Source: JAIQFL01 sp035295745 (GTDB lineage Bacteria; Acidobacteriota; Terriglobia; Bryobacterales; Bryobacteraceae). Taken from it: 64,000 nt of DNA. Positions within the stretch are counted from its first letter, which is position 1. The number at the start of each line of letters is the position of its first letter. Shown in pieces: positions 16,641 through 26,416 of this stretch. Position numbers and translations under genes: made by a program. The stretch is from positions 62,001-126,000 of the forward strand of contig DATGIL010000090.1 in NCBI GenBank assembly GCA_035295745.1, written 5' to 3'. The notes under the pieces are model-generated. The model ran no database searches, was not told where the DNA came from, and worked only from the letters and a program-made list of their open reading frames with translations.

Positions 16641-18265
16641 GACTCGCTGCGGCCCTCTCCGGGCTGCTCTTCTTTTGGGGAGCCGCCTACACCGTACAGT
16701 TCCGCAACGTGGCCGCGAGTGCGGGTCTGACGGCGTCAGTTCCCAATGGCGGAGAGAAATCGAAGCGCTTCATCCTCGAGACCACCGGCAGCGGCGCCGC
16801 TTTCTTCGATTACGATAACGACGGGCTGCCCGACATTTTTCTGGTGTCGGGCGAAGGCGCGCCTAGCCGCCTGTACCACAACGACGGCAAGGGGCACTTC
16901 ACCGACGTCACCACCAAGATGGGGCTCGGAACCGTGAACGGATGGGGCCAGGGCGTGTGCGCGGCCGATTACGACAACGATGGCTTCACCGATTTGTTCG
17001 TCACCTACTGGGGACAGAATCACCTCTACCGCAACGTGGAGGGACGACGGTTTGAGGACGTCACCGAGCGCGCCGGTCTGCGGCAGGATCGTGTCCGCTA
17101 CAACACAGGGTGCGCCTTTCTGGATTACGACAACGACGGCCGTGCCGACCTGTTCGTCGCCAACTACCTGAAGTTCGATCCGCGGAGCACTCCGGGGCCG
17201 GGCGCCAATCCTTACTGCTTCTATCGCGCGCTGCCGGTCGCGTGCGGCCCGCGGGGCCTGCCGTTCGACCGCAACATTCTCTATCACAATAACGGCGACG
17301 GCACGTTCACCGATGTCTCCGATTCCTCCGGCATCTCCGAGCCGGACCAGAATTACTCACTGGGCGTGCTGACCGCCGATTTCAATCACGACGGCCTTAC
17401 CGACATCTACGTGGCCTGCGACCAGACCCCTTCGCTGCTCTACATCAATCAGGGGCACGGCAAGTTCACCGAAGAGGCGGTCTTGCGCGGCGTGGCCTTC
17501 GACGAGAACGGAAAGGCGATGTCGGGAATGGGAGTCGCGTCGGCCGATTACGACGGCGACGGGTGGCCCGACGTCTTCCGCAGCAACTTCTCCGACGAAC
17601 GCGAAACGCTATATCGTAATCGCGGCAAGGGCGAGTTCGACGACGCCACCATCGCCGCCGGCATCTCGCGCAACACCCGGTACGTGGGTTGGGGATGCGG
17701 CTTCCTCGATTTCGATAACGACGGCTGGAAAGATCTGCTCCTGGTGAACGGCCATGTTTTTCCGGAAGTCGACCGCCTGGGCACCGACATCCACTACAAA
17801 GATCGCGCCATCCTGTACCGCAATCTGGGCAACGGTAAATTCGCCGACATCTCGGAAAGCGCGGGTCCGGGAATCGCCGAACGGCACGCGGCGCGGGGTG
17901 CGGCCTTCGCCGATTACGACAACGACGGCCTGGTCGAAATATTGATCAATAGTCAGAACGAGCCTCCGGCGCTGCTGAAACAGGAGTCGTCGCCCGGCAA
18001 TCACTGGGTGATGCTGCAACTCACGGGGCAGCGCTCGAACCGCAGCGCTCTGGGCGCCAGGGTGAAGGTGACGGCGGGAGGGCGCTCGCAGTCGGACGAA
18101 GTGCGCAGCGGTGGGAGTTATCTCTCGCAAAGCGACCTCCGCCTGCACTTCGGCCTAGGCACGGCGACAATGATCGATCGCATTGAGGTCGAGTGGCCCT
18201 CCGGAGTTCGCCAGACGATCCGGGATGCGGCGGCCGATCGTGTCGTACGGATTGAGGAGAGATAG
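16637..18265 (+). CDS. CRTAC1-family FG-GAP protein with C-terminal ASPIC/UnbV domain
   Basis: 542 residues, GTG start overlapping the TPR stop by four bases. A signal peptide (LAAALSGLLFFWGAAYT) is followed by at least six FG-GAP/VCBS units with the calcium-binding D-x-D-x-D-G type loop: DYDNDGLPDIFL, DYDNDGFTDLFV, DYDNDGRADLFV, DFNHDGLTDIYV, DYDGDGWPDVF, DFDNDGWKDLLL and DYDNDGLVEI. These fold into a beta-propeller. The C-terminal 100 residues are the ASPIC/UnbV domain (SGGSYLSQSDLRLHFGLG, then IEVEWPSG). Such proteins are exported; role unproven, possibly adhesive or in extracellular binding with the TPR partner. Confidence 0.92.
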   Translation: MRLAAALSGLLFFWGAAYTVQFRNVAASAGLTASVPNGGEKSKRFILETTGSGAAFFDYDNDGLPDIFLVSGEGAPSRLYHNDGKGHFTDVTTKMGLGTVNGWGQGVCAADYDNDGFTDLFVTYWGQNHLYRNVEGRRFEDVTERAGLRQDRVRYNTGCAFLDYDNDGRADLFVANYLKFDPRSTPGPGANPYCFYRALPVACGPRGLPFDRNILYHNNGDGTFTDVSDSSGISEPDQNYSLGVLTADFNHDGLTDIYVACDQTPSLLYINQGHGKFTEEAVLRGVAFDENGKAMSGMGVASADYDGDGWPDVFRSNFSDERETLYRNRGKGEFDDATIAAGISRNTRYVGWGCGFLDFDNDGWKDLLLVNGHVFPEVDRLGTDIHYKDRAILYRNLGNGKFADISESAGPGIAERHAARGAAFADYDNDGLVEILINSQNEPPALLKQESSPGNHWVMLQLTGQRSNRSALGARVKVTAGGRSQSDEVRSGGSYLSQSDLRLHFGLGTATMIDRIEVEWPSGVRQTIRDAAADRVVRIEER

Positions 18266-18270
18266 AGCCA

Positions 18271-19158
18271 ATGTCGAGAGTCCGAGCGGCCGTGATTCAA
18301 GCGGGGGCGGTCCCCTTCGATAGTGCCGCCTCCCTCACCAAAGCCGAGGCCCTGATCGCGGACGCGTCGGGAGGGGGAGTTCGTTTCGTCGTTTTCCCCG
18401 AAGCTTTCATCGGCGGCTATCCCAAGGGAGCGGACTTCGGCGCGCGGGTGGGCTTGCGTACACCTGAGGGACGCGAGCTTTTCGCGCGTTACCATCGGAA
18501 TGCGATCGAGGTGCCCGGCCCCGGCACGGCGCGTCTCGGCGAAGCCGCGCGTGCACACGGAGTGTGGCTGGTGATTGGAGTGATCGAGCGCGACGCCGGC
18601 ACGCTCTATTGCACCGCTCTGTTCTTCGCGCCGGACGGATCGCTGGCGGGGAAGCATCGCAAACTGATGCCCACGGCGATGGAACGCCTGATCTGGGGCT
18701 TTGGAGACGGATCGACGCTGCCGGTAATCGAGACCGGCTTCGGCAGAATTGGCGCGGTGATCTGCTGGGAGAACTACATGCCGTTGCTGCGGACCGCCAT
18801 GTACGCCAAGGGCATCCAGTTCTACTGCGCGCCCACGGTAGACGACCGCGAGACGTGGGCCGTCAGCATGCGGCACATTGCGGTGGAGGGACGCTGCTTT
18901 GTGCTCTCGGCATGCCAATACACCCAGGAGAGCGAAGTGGCCATCCGCGGGGGCAGCATCATTGTGGGGCCGCTGGGCGAGGTTCTGGCGGGGCCACACT
19001 ACGGCAGCGAGTGCTTTCTGACGGCCGAGTTGGACACGGATCGGATCGCGGAGGGCAAATATGACCTCGACGTGGTGGGCCACTACGCGCGTCCCGACGT
19101 CTTCCGGCTGGAGGTCAACGAGGCCGCCGCTTTGCCGGTGCGCTTCGAGCAGGGCTGA
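18271..19158 (+). CDS. Nitrilase-superfamily carbon-nitrogen hydrolase
   Basis: 295 residues starting 5 bp after the CRTAC1 stop. The Glu-Lys-Cys catalytic triad is E44 (FPEAFIGGYP), K131 (KHRKLMPT) and C165 (CWENYMPL). The motif CWENYMPLLR and the flanking FGRIGAVI are characteristic of true nitrilases (nitrile to carboxylate plus ammonia) rather than amidases or beta-ureidopropionases. The enzyme is cytoplasmic, with no leader, so it is not an obvious partner of the two exported upstream proteins. The threonine dehydratase gene begins 20 bp downstream. Confidence 0.9.
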   Translation: MSRVRAAVIQAGAVPFDSAASLTKAEALIADASGGGVRFVVFPEAFIGGYPKGADFGARVGLRTPEGRELFARYHRNAIEVPGPGTARLGEAARAHGVWLVIGVIERDAGTLYCTALFFAPDGSLAGKHRKLMPTAMERLIWGFGDGSTLPVIETGFGRIGAVICWENYMPLLRTAMYAKGIQFYCAPTVDDRETWAVSMRHIAVEGRCFVLSACQYTQESEVAIRGGSIIVGPLGEVLAGPHYGSECFLTAELDTDRIAEGKYDLDVVGHYARPDVFRLEVNEAAALPVRFEQG

Positions 19159-19177
19159 TCCGCTAGACTCGTAAAAG

Positions 19178-20143
19178 ATGCTCGCAACTACGGACTTGGC
19201 AATCAATGCAGACGACGTGCGCCAGGCGGCGGAACGGATCCGTCCGCTGGCGCAGAAGACACCCGTGTTTACGGCCGCGGGATTCGACCGCGAAGCTGGA
19301 ACGCACGTCTATTTCAAGTGCGAAAACTTGCAGCGCGGCGGGGCATTCAAGATCCGCGGCGCGGCGAATATGATTCTGTCGTTGTCACCGGAAGCTCTGT
19401 CGCGCGGCGTAGTAGCGTACTCTTCGGGGAATCACGCGCAGGCCACCGCGATTGCGGCGAAACACGTGGGGGCACAAGCCACCATCGTGATGCCCGATGA
19501 CGCTCCCCGCTCCAAAATGGAAGCGACGCGTTCGCGCGGCGCGAAAATCGTGACCTGCAACCGGCTGACGGAAAGCCGCGAAGCGATTGCGGCCGGCATT
19601 TTGAAAGAAACCGGTGGCACGCTGGTTCCCCCTTTTAACCATCCCATGATCATGGCTGGGCAGGGAACTGCTGCCCTGGAACTGTTAAACGAGGTCGGTC
19701 CGTTGGATGCGCTCATCACGCCGGTTGGCGGAGGCGGTCTGCTTTCGGGTTGCGCAACGATCGCGAAAGCGATGTATCCTTCGATTCGCGTATTCGGCGC
19801 GGAGCCCGAAGGCGCCAACGACACATTCCTTTCTCTGCAAGCCGGCGAGCGGGTAGGAATCACGTCTACCGAGACAATCGCCGATGGACTGCGCTCGCCG
19901 AAACCGGGAGAACTCACCTTTCCCATCGTGCAGCGCCTGGTAGAGCGTGTGCTGCTGGTCAGCGACGAGGAAATGAAGGCCGCCGTGAAATTCATGCTGC
20001 TGCGCATGAAGATGCTGGTAGAGCCCAGCGGCGCGTGCTCGGTGGCGGCGGTGATGTTCCGCAAACTGCCGCCTGAGATTCGCACTGTCGGCGTGGTGAT
20101 TTCAGGCGGCAATGTAGACTTCGAAAATCTCGTGACGTATTGA
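19178..20143 (+). CDS. PLP-dependent threonine/serine dehydratase
   Basis: 321 residues, the catabolic short form with no C-terminal ACT domains (which would make a biosynthetic IlvA of about 500 residues). The Schiff-base lysine is K58 in GGAFKIRGAAN, the substrate loop is SSGNHAQATA, and the phosphate-binding glycine loop is PVGGGGLLSGC. It deaminates threonine to 2-oxobutyrate and ammonia, or serine to pyruvate. A TAGACT hexamer at 19164 lies nine bases before the ATG, so transcription may start at or very near the start codon; no Shine-Dalgarno sequence is visible. Confidence 0.9.
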   Translation: MLATTDLAINADDVRQAAERIRPLAQKTPVFTAAGFDREAGTHVYFKCENLQRGGAFKIRGAANMILSLSPEALSRGVVAYSSGNHAQATAIAAKHVGAQATIVMPDDAPRSKMEATRSRGAKIVTCNRLTESREAIAAGILKETGGTLVPPFNHPMIMAGQGTAALELLNEVGPLDALITPVGGGGLLSGCATIAKAMYPSIRVFGAEPEGANDTFLSLQAGERVGITSTETIADGLRSPKPGELTFPIVQRLVERVLLVSDEEMKAAVKFMLLRMKMLVEPSGACSVAAVMFRKLPPEIRTVGVVISGGNVDFENLVTY

Positions 20144-20146
20144 GGT

Positions 20147-20788
20147 TCAGCGCAACTGGTAAAAGAAGCCGGCCTCCACCTTGCCGAAGGCATTGACTTC
20201 CGTGCCCGGCCCGATAAAACGATTGAATGGCTTGTAGCCCTTCGCTTCCACACGAAGTCCAAATCTCTGGTTCAGGTAGTAGCGGATTCCGCCACCAGCG
20301 TTGAATGCGGGATTGACGTTGCCTGGAACAATAAGAGACTGGCTGACGTTTTGCCCGAAGACCATGTAGTTTGCAGTAACCGTCGTTGTCGGGTTGTACA
20401 AACCTCCAAAAGCGACCGACAGGTACGGGACGACGGGCTTTTCGTGGATAGGCAGCCGTATATGCACTCCACCATGGAAGTCGGAAAGCGGGATCGTGTG
20501 CAATACCAGGTTCAACGGGGTTCCGTCGGGTAAGGTCAAACCAAATGACGTCTTCCCGATGCCGGGAAAATAGCTGTATTCGAAGTACGGCAGGATGTAC
20601 TTATTCACGGCGTAGGTCACGTTGCCCCCGCCCATCAGGCGGAAGTTGCCGATGCCGTAGGTGGTGCCCACAAACGGTCCAATCTCGAAGCTGCCCTGAC
20701 GTACCAGTGGCTGAGCATGGGCGCAGCGCGTGCTCACTGCCAGCCCAAGAATGCCGAATAAGAAGAGGAATTTCAGGCGATTGCGCAT
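20147..20788 (-). CDS. Outer-membrane beta-barrel protein
   Basis: 213 residues with a signal peptide (LKFLFLFGILGLAVSTRCAHA). The mature chain alternates polar and hydrophobic residues in short strands (FEIGPFVGTTYGIGNF, NKYILPYFEYSYFP, RFGLRVEAKGYKPF) and ends in aromatic residues (GFFYQLR), as in small OmpA/OprF-like eight-stranded barrels. No periplasmic domain is present. It converges with the threonine dehydratase, with stop codons 3 bp apart. Ligand is unknown. Confidence 0.75.
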   Translation of the reverse strand: MRNRLKFLFLFGILGLAVSTRCAHAQPLVRQGSFEIGPFVGTTYGIGNFRLMGGGNVTYAVNKYILPYFEYSYFPGIGKTSFGLTLPDGTPLNLVLHTIPLSDFHGGVHIRLPIHEKPVVPYLSVAFGGLYNPTTTVTANYMVFGQNVSQSLIVPGNVNPAFNAGGGIRYYLNQRFGLRVEAKGYKPFNRFIGPGTEVNAFGKVEAGFFYQLR

Positions 20789-20877
20789 TTGTCTCCGATC
20801 CGCTGCAAGCGGTCAGTAGAATAAGCGCATTCTGCTGATGAAAGGGGACAACTTGCGCACACACGGCAAGGGGACGC

Positions 20878-22137
20878 TTATGGCCTCTGCATTAGAACAT
20901 CGTCGATGCGCGAGTCGCCGGTCGGCAGTTGAATATCGTCCCATGGGCATCCGGCATCGACGAGGGATTTCACTACCCGCCCGTATTCTGCCTCCGGGTG
21001 GCGTTTCGCTACGATGCAACAGTGAACGGCCCAACCGATTGCGGTTGAGGAATAGCCGGGATCCCGCAGATCCACCGGATGTCCGCGCTCAATCAACAGA
21101 TCCACCAAATCTGCCGACCCGGCCCAAGCGGCATTATGCAACGGCGTGTAGCCGTGGCTCCGTTCCGGATGCGCCACCGGAAATCCGACATCAAGCATCA
21201 GCTTCACCGCTTCGTAGTTGGTATTGGTCTCCCAGCAATAACGGGCCACCAGTTCCCGATCCAGATCTGACAACGACGCGACCATGCCTGGATTGTTCGC
21301 AGCGATTGCCAGCGCGTCTTCCCGGTGCGCGAGGACGCACGAGACCAGCAACTGCGTCTCGCTGTCGCTCTGTTCGTACAGAAATCGATACAGGCCCTCG
21401 TGCCCCTTCAAGAGCGCGACTTGATGTGCATAGGAGTTGAATGCCAGGGTCCACTGATAGATGCTCCCGCCTCGCCCCTTGTGCCCGATGGGTGGGATAT
21501 CGGGCAGCCGGCCGATGCGCTGGGCGAGGCATCGGCGGTCGGCATCGATCAGTTTCTTCACGAGCGCTTCGTCGCCCAAGCCTGTCGCCATGAAAATGTC
21601 CGGAGCCGCGCCATGCTCGATAAGGAATCGGGTCACCTCGGGCGCCCGGCCAATCAGCCATTGCGCTGGTGTCGAGTCGTGATCGTCATCGCGCGCGTCC
21701 ACGCGAGCGCCGCGCTCCAGCAGCAGCGCAGCCGTCTCCAGGCCACGAGCAAAGTGCAGGGGCGTGCAGCCATCGCCGCCTTTTGCCTCCACCAGCTCGG
21801 GATCGGAATCGAGCATCTTGCGGAGGCGGTCTGTCAGACCCAGCCCTGCCGCCGCGTGGACCGTGAGAGGCGCACCGCGTTCCACGAGGAAGTCGGCGAC
21901 CTCGATTCTCACCTTGTCAGTGCCGAATCCGGATGCCCACCACCTTCCGACGGTGTGAACGTCGGCGCCGTGTTCCAAAAGTAGCTGTGCAGTGGTGCGG
22001 TTTTGTGCCCAGGTGATTAGTGGACGCTGGTCGGGCACATTCAAGAAATCGGAGTGCGCTGGAAGTAGCCCGGCAATCGCATTCCGGTCGTCGGATTCCA
22101 AAGCGCGAATCAACAGATGGCGGTCCGGCAGGGGCAT
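20878..22137 (-). CDS. Ankyrin-repeat protein
   Basis: 419 residues without a leader or membrane segment. Repeats of the ankyrin consensus run through the chain: LLLEHGADVHTVG, DGCTPLHFARGLETAALLLE, FLIEHGAAPDIFM, GYTPLHNAAWAGSADLVDLL and LIERGHPVDLRDPG. The middle 100 residues are irregular and carry no domain that I recognise. Ankyrin repeats mediate protein contacts. It is a cytoplasmic protein of unknown partner, divergently oriented to the TonB receptor gene. Confidence 0.88.
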   Translation of the reverse strand: MPLPDRHLLIRALESDDRNAIAGLLPAHSDFLNVPDQRPLITWAQNRTTAQLLLEHGADVHTVGRWWASGFGTDKVRIEVADFLVERGAPLTVHAAAGLGLTDRLRKMLDSDPELVEAKGGDGCTPLHFARGLETAALLLERGARVDARDDDHDSTPAQWLIGRAPEVTRFLIEHGAAPDIFMATGLGDEALVKKLIDADRRCLAQRIGRLPDIPPIGHKGRGGSIYQWTLAFNSYAHQVALLKGHEGLYRFLYEQSDSETQLLVSCVLAHREDALAIAANNPGMVASLSDLDRELVARYCWETNTNYEAVKLMLDVGFPVAHPERSHGYTPLHNAAWAGSADLVDLLIERGHPVDLRDPGYSSTAIGWAVHCCIVAKRHPEAEYGRVVKSLVDAGCPWDDIQLPTGDSRIDDVLMQRP

Positions 22138-22179
22138 CGTTTGCTAAGGTTATCACCCCTCTAGCTGTCAATAATTTAC

Positions 22180-22209
22180 TTGACGATACACATAGTTTCA
22201 GTGTACAAC
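22180..22209 (+). promoter_or_regulatory. Possible promoter upstream of the TonB-dependent receptor
   Basis: TTGACG at 22180-22185 and TACAAC at 22204-22209 are 18 bp apart in an AT-rich segment that contrasts with its surroundings. A 12-bp perfect palindrome gcccacgtgggc lies at 22306-22317, further along the roughly 150-bp leader, and could be an operator. Both assignments are by eye. Confidence 0.35.
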
Positions 22210-22361
22210 AAATGAACGTTAGTTTTGCTGTCAAACTTTCTGGGTCCTTGTAATTCTGCCCTGTAGCAGACTTGTACGAAGTTGGTCTACTCCAGGGTAC
22301 CGTCTGCCCACGTGGGCGACGAAACGGTCCGTGCACTACCATCCGAAAGGGAGTAAAGATC

Positions 22362-25300
22362 ATGGGGAAGAAGTTGACGACACTGGTGGGATGCCTGCTT
22401 CTCGGCGTAGTGGGATACGCCCAAAACATTACCGGCTCTTTGGCGGGCCGCGTGGTAGATCAACAGGGATCAACCATTCCGAACGCCGTGGTGACGATTA
22501 CCGAGCCGACGAAGAACGTCAGAATCAGCCTGAAAACCGGAGCCGGTGGTGATTTTGTAACCCCTGGCCTGGCGCCTGGTAACTACTCGCTCACGGTAGA
22601 GGCGACAGGCTTCAAGAAACTCACAAGAACCAATATTGCTCTGGACGCCAACGACAAGCTCGCGGTCGGCGACATGACCCTCGAAGTGGGCGCATTGACC
22701 GATTCGATCGAAGTCAGCGCCTCGGCAGCCCTGCTGCAGACCGAGAGCGTGGAACGTTCCGCGACGATTACGGGGCAGCAGGTTGCCAACATCGAAGTCA
22801 ACGGCCGCAATCCGCTGGACATGGCGAAGTTGGTTCCCGGCGTGCAGTTCACCACGGGAACGAGTTACGCCGTCGGCAGCTCGTCCAACGGTGCGAATGA
22901 CTTCACCGTGAATGGCGCGCGCCCCTCGCAGAACCAGCTGTCGATCAACGGTATCGGCAATGTCGATACGGGCAACAACGGCGGCATGAACGTCGCGGTC
23001 AGCATCGACTCGGTGGCCGAGTTCAAGATCCTCACCGGCAGCTACCAGGCGGAGTATGGACGCAGCGTCGGCGGGCAGATCTCGGTGGTCACCAAGAGTG
23101 GCACCGATCAGTTCCATGGCAGCGGCTACCTCTACCACCGCAACGACGGATTAAACGCCAACACCTTTATCAACAACGTCCGCGGTCTCCCCAAGCCCCT
23201 CTTCCGGTATAACGATCCCGGTTATACGGTTGGCGGCCCCGTCTTCATTCCCAAGCTCTTCGAGCGCGCCCGTCACAAAGCGTTCTTCTTCTTCAGCCAG
23301 GAATTTCAGCGGCAGCTTTCTCCCAACACCGCTCGAAACGTGCTGGTGCCGACGGCACTGGAGCGGAAAGGCGACTTCAGCCAGAGCGTCAACAATAACA
23401 ACCAGAAGCTGACGTTCATCAACGATCCGCTCACTGGGCAGCCGTTCCCCGGGATGGTGGTTCCGGCAAGCCGCATTTATGCAGCCGGTCAGGCGCTTCT
23501 TAATCTGTATCCTCTTCCGAATACGCCGCAAGCTTCGAACTTCAACTATACTTCGCAGTTTCCGGGTGCGGCGCCGCGCCAGGAGACTTTGGTTCGAGGC
23601 GACTACAATTTGAACGATAAGATCCGTCTCTTCGGCCACTACATCGATAACCGGCAGCCCACAGTAGCTCCGTACGGCTCCTTCGTTCTGGGGCTCACGG
23701 TGCCGATTACGCAGATTGCCAACCCCATTCCTGGACGCAGCGTGGCTGCGGGCGCGACCTGGGTGATCACCCCCACAATGACCAATGAATTCAACTGGGG
23801 ATTCACCCACAACTCGATTCTGATTGACGAGTCCGGTACGGTCCTCCGCACGAACACGTCCGGTATCAATTTGCCGGAACTTTACCCCAGCGCCGTGCAG
23901 GAGAACTACGTTCCCAATGTTAGTTTTAACGGAACTCGCATCACGGCCAGCCCGAATCTCGGCACGGGTGACGCGCCCTTCATCAACTACAACACCACCA
24001 TCGATACCAGCGACAACCTAACCAAGGTGTGGGGAAGTCACACGATCAAGGGCGGCGTCTATCTGCAGCGCAGCCGCAAGAACCAGACGTCGTTTGCGAA
24101 TTTCAACGGCAGCTATAACTTTGGCGACAACCCGTCGAATCCGTACGACACCGGGTTTGGATTCTCGAATGCGCTGCTGGGCGTATATAACACCTACAAT
24201 CAGGCGGCGAACCATATCAACGGCTTGTACCGCTACTGGAATGTCGAGCAGTTCCTGGAAGATACCTGGAAGGTCACGCCCCGGTTGACGTTGGATTACG
24301 GCCTGCGCGCCGCCTGGTATCAGCCGCAATACGACTCGTCGTTGCAGGCATCCACGTTCCTCCCCAATCTCTTCAACCCGGCCAATGCGCCGCGCCTCTA
24401 TCAGCCTGCCATCAACCCTGCAAATGGCCAAAGAGCCGCCTACGATCCAGCGACCAACACGTACCTGCCGTCTTTTGACGTGGGTCTCGAGATTCCAGGT
24501 TCGGGTCAACCGTTCCAGGCAATCTGCCAGGCGGCAACCTGCCCGAATGGAAAGTACCTCATGCAGGACCGCGGTCTGCAATGGGGCCCGCGATTCGGTT
24601 TCGCCTGGGACATCACTGGCAAGTCGAATCTGGTGCTTCGCGCAGGAGGCGGCATCTACTACGACCGCATCCAAGGTAACCGCACATTCGACATGGTCAC
24701 CAATCCCCCAGAGGCTGTTTCCCCGACTCTGAATCAGAACCTGGTCTCCACCATCGATCCGAAGAATGTACTGCTCGGTCCGCCCGGCCTCGATGCGGTC
24801 GACCCGTCCGGGAAAGTTCCCACGGCCTACCAATACCAGGCCGGCTTGCAGTACCGGCTTCCGCAAAATATGTCTCTCGACTTAGCCTACGTAGGCTCAC
24901 TGGGACGCCATGAGCAGGACAACCGCAATATCAACTTCAACGCCTTCGGCCAGTGCTTCCAGGCGAAAAACCAGGATCCGCAATTACAGGCCGCAAGTCC
25001 GACCGCGCTGCTCGGCAACAATTGCCTGAGTGCGAATTTTCTGAAGCCGTATCAGGGCTATGGCAGCATCAACATCTACCAGAGCGAAGCGACGTCGAAC
25101 TACAACGCGTTGCAGGTCCAGGTGCAGCGCCGCACCACGAAGGGGCTCTTTGTGGGAGTAGCGTACACCTGGAGCAAGGCGCTGTCGACCGCGCAGAGCG
25201 GCGGCACCAACGACAACTCGTTCGTGCGTCCCGATCAGTACAACCGGTTGGCGAACTACGGTCCTTCCAGCTTTGACCGGCGCCAGGTGTTGGCGGTCAA

Positions 25301-25928
25301 CTATGTTTACCAACTCCCGATTTTTCATGAAGGGAATGCGTTCACGAAGGCGATCACCAATGGCTGGCAGTTTTCCGGTGTGACGGAAGTGGTGACAGGT
25401 AGTCCGTTCACGCCCGGGTTCAGCATCTCGGGAGCGGGCAACCAGAACATCACGGGTTCGAACACGGAAGGTGCGCGCATCGGCGTGGTAGCGGGATGCG
25501 ATCCGTACACGCATTCCAGCGACCCCTTCAATCGCCTCAACCCTGCTTGCTTCTTCGCCCCGATGCCCGGCAGTATCGGTCTCGAATCCGGCATCAACTT
25601 CCTGTATGGCCCGTCAGTCGTGAACTTCGATATGGCGCTGCAGAAGGAATTTGTGGTGAAGGAGAGGGTGCACTTCCAACTCCGGCTGGATGCCTTCAAC
25701 GCCTTCAATCACACGGAATTCTCGGGCTACAATGCCACGCTGAATTTCAACTCATACCCGACGGTCAACGGCATCGTGAGCGGCGCGCCGACCATTACCT
25801 CCACCGCGCTCGGCCGCAATGCCAACGGCTCGTTCAACGTGACTGGCTTCGGTACCGTAACGCAGACCGGACCCGGCGCTCTCGGCTATGCGCGCATCCT
25901 GCAGATGCTGGTGCGCATTACGTTCTAA
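22362..25928 (+). CDS. Oar-like TonB-dependent receptor with carboxypeptidase-regulatory N-terminal domain
   Basis: The ATG at 22362 is preceded by a Shine-Dalgarno sequence (aaaggga) and starts a signal peptide (KKLTTLVGCLLLGVVGYAQ); 1188 residues. Residues about 22-100 are a CarboxypepD_reg-like beta-sandwich (GSLAGRVVDQQGSTIPNAVV). A plug domain follows (VANIEVNGRNPLDMAKL, then EYGRSVGGQISVVTKSG), and then a long barrel ending FARILQMLV-type with a terminal phenylalanine. The 'Oar' class of long receptors is strongly expanded in Acidobacteria and is thought to import large substrates such as oligosaccharides or peptides. No susD-like or sugar-cleaving genes are adjacent, so the substrate is open. 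Confidence 0.9.
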   Translation: MGKKLTTLVGCLLLGVVGYAQNITGSLAGRVVDQQGSTIPNAVVTITEPTKNVRISLKTGAGGDFVTPGLAPGNYSLTVEATGFKKLTRTNIALDANDKLAVGDMTLEVGALTDSIEVSASAALLQTESVERSATITGQQVANIEVNGRNPLDMAKLVPGVQFTTGTSYAVGSSSNGANDFTVNGARPSQNQLSINGIGNVDTGNNGGMNVAVSIDSVAEFKILTGSYQAEYGRSVGGQISVVTKSGTDQFHGSGYLYHRNDGLNANTFINNVRGLPKPLFRYNDPGYTVGGPVFIPKLFERARHKAFFFFSQEFQRQLSPNTARNVLVPTALERKGDFSQSVNNNNQKLTFINDPLTGQPFPGMVVPASRIYAAGQALLNLYPLPNTPQASNFNYTSQFPGAAPRQETLVRGDYNLNDKIRLFGHYIDNRQPTVAPYGSFVLGLTVPITQIANPIPGRSVAAGATWVITPTMTNEFNWGFTHNSILIDESGTVLRTNTSGINLPELYPSAVQENYVPNVSFNGTRITASPNLGTGDAPFINYNTTIDTSDNLTKVWGSHTIKGGVYLQRSRKNQTSFANFNGSYNFGDNPSNPYDTGFGFSNALLGVYNTYNQAANHINGLYRYWNVEQFLEDTWKVTPRLTLDYGLRAAWYQPQYDSSLQASTFLPNLFNPANAPRLYQPAINPANGQRAAYDPATNTYLPSFDVGLEIPGSGQPFQAICQAATCPNGKYLMQDRGLQWGPRFGFAWDITGKSNLVLRAGGGIYYDRIQGNRTFDMVTNPPEAVSPTLNQNLVSTIDPKNVLLGPPGLDAVDPSGKVPTAYQYQAGLQYRLPQNMSLDLAYVGSLGRHEQDNRNINFNAFGQCFQAKNQDPQLQAASPTALLGNNCLSANFLKPYQGYGSINIYQSEATSNYNALQVQVQRRTTKGLFVGVAYTWSKALSTAQSGGTNDNSFVRPDQYNRLANYGPSSFDRRQVLAVNYVYQLPIFHEGNAFTKAITNGWQFSGVTEVVTGSPFTPGFSISGAGNQNITGSNTEGARIGVVAGCDPYTHSSDPFNRLNPACFFAPMPGSIGLESGINFLYGPSVVNFDMALQKEFVVKERVHFQLRLDAFNAFNHTEFSGYNATLNFNSYPTVNGIVSGAPTITSTALGRNANGSFNVTGFGTVTQTGPGALGYARILQMLVRITF

Positions 25929-25972
25929 GTTCCTGGCCCCTGGGGGCCTTAATTTTGAAGCAAGCAGTTATG

Positions 25973-26002
25973 GGCGGGTCGCTAACGCGGCCCGCCTTTT
26001 TA
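25973..26002 (+). terminator. Rho-independent terminator after the TonB-dependent receptor
   Basis: The arms ggcgggtcgc (25973-25982) and gcggcccgcc (25987-25996) pair over ten positions with one G-T pair and a short loop. A run of five T follows at 25997-26001. It starts 44 bp after the receptor stop codon. Confidence 0.9.
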
Positions 26003-26049
26003 TTTGGAACGGATTAGTAGATTGTTTCGATTGAGGCCCTCGTATTCAA

Positions 26050-26395
26050 GCAAGAACGCTCCCTTACGGTCGCGGCTCGCAAGACCGTGACGAGCCGCGC
26101 GCGTTCAGTCTCAGGCTCACTGGCGCGGCTCGTGGCTGCAGCACGCAAGACGCAAACGAGCCGCGCGCGTGAGCAAGCGATCAGGAATCAGAGGTCGAGA
26201 CGCTCCCTCCACAGTCGCGGCACGCAAGGCGCTGACGAGCCGCGCGCGTGAGCAAGCGATCAGGAATCAGAGGGCGGAGACGCTCCCTCCACGGTCGCAG
26301 CACGCAAGCTCACGAGCCGCGCGCGTCAGCAAGCGATCAGGAATCAGAGGTCGGAGACGCTCCCTCCACGGTCGCAGCACGCAAGACACTGACGA
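26050..26395. repeat. Tandem repeat array, about 79-bp unit, related to the 571-1076 array
   Basis: Three clear units start with gagccgcgcgcg at 26158, 26237 and 26314 (periods 79 and 77 bp), and a degenerate one starts at 26092. Each contains the gagccgcgcgcgtgagcaag segment and a ctccctccacggtcgc segment. The first 50 bp carry the ctcccttacggtcgcggctc form found in the array at 571-1076, so both arrays belong to one family. Two 83-codon open frames are artefacts of the repeat. Confidence 0.88.
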
Positions 26396-26416
26396 TCTGG
26401 AGATACATCGGCGCGG

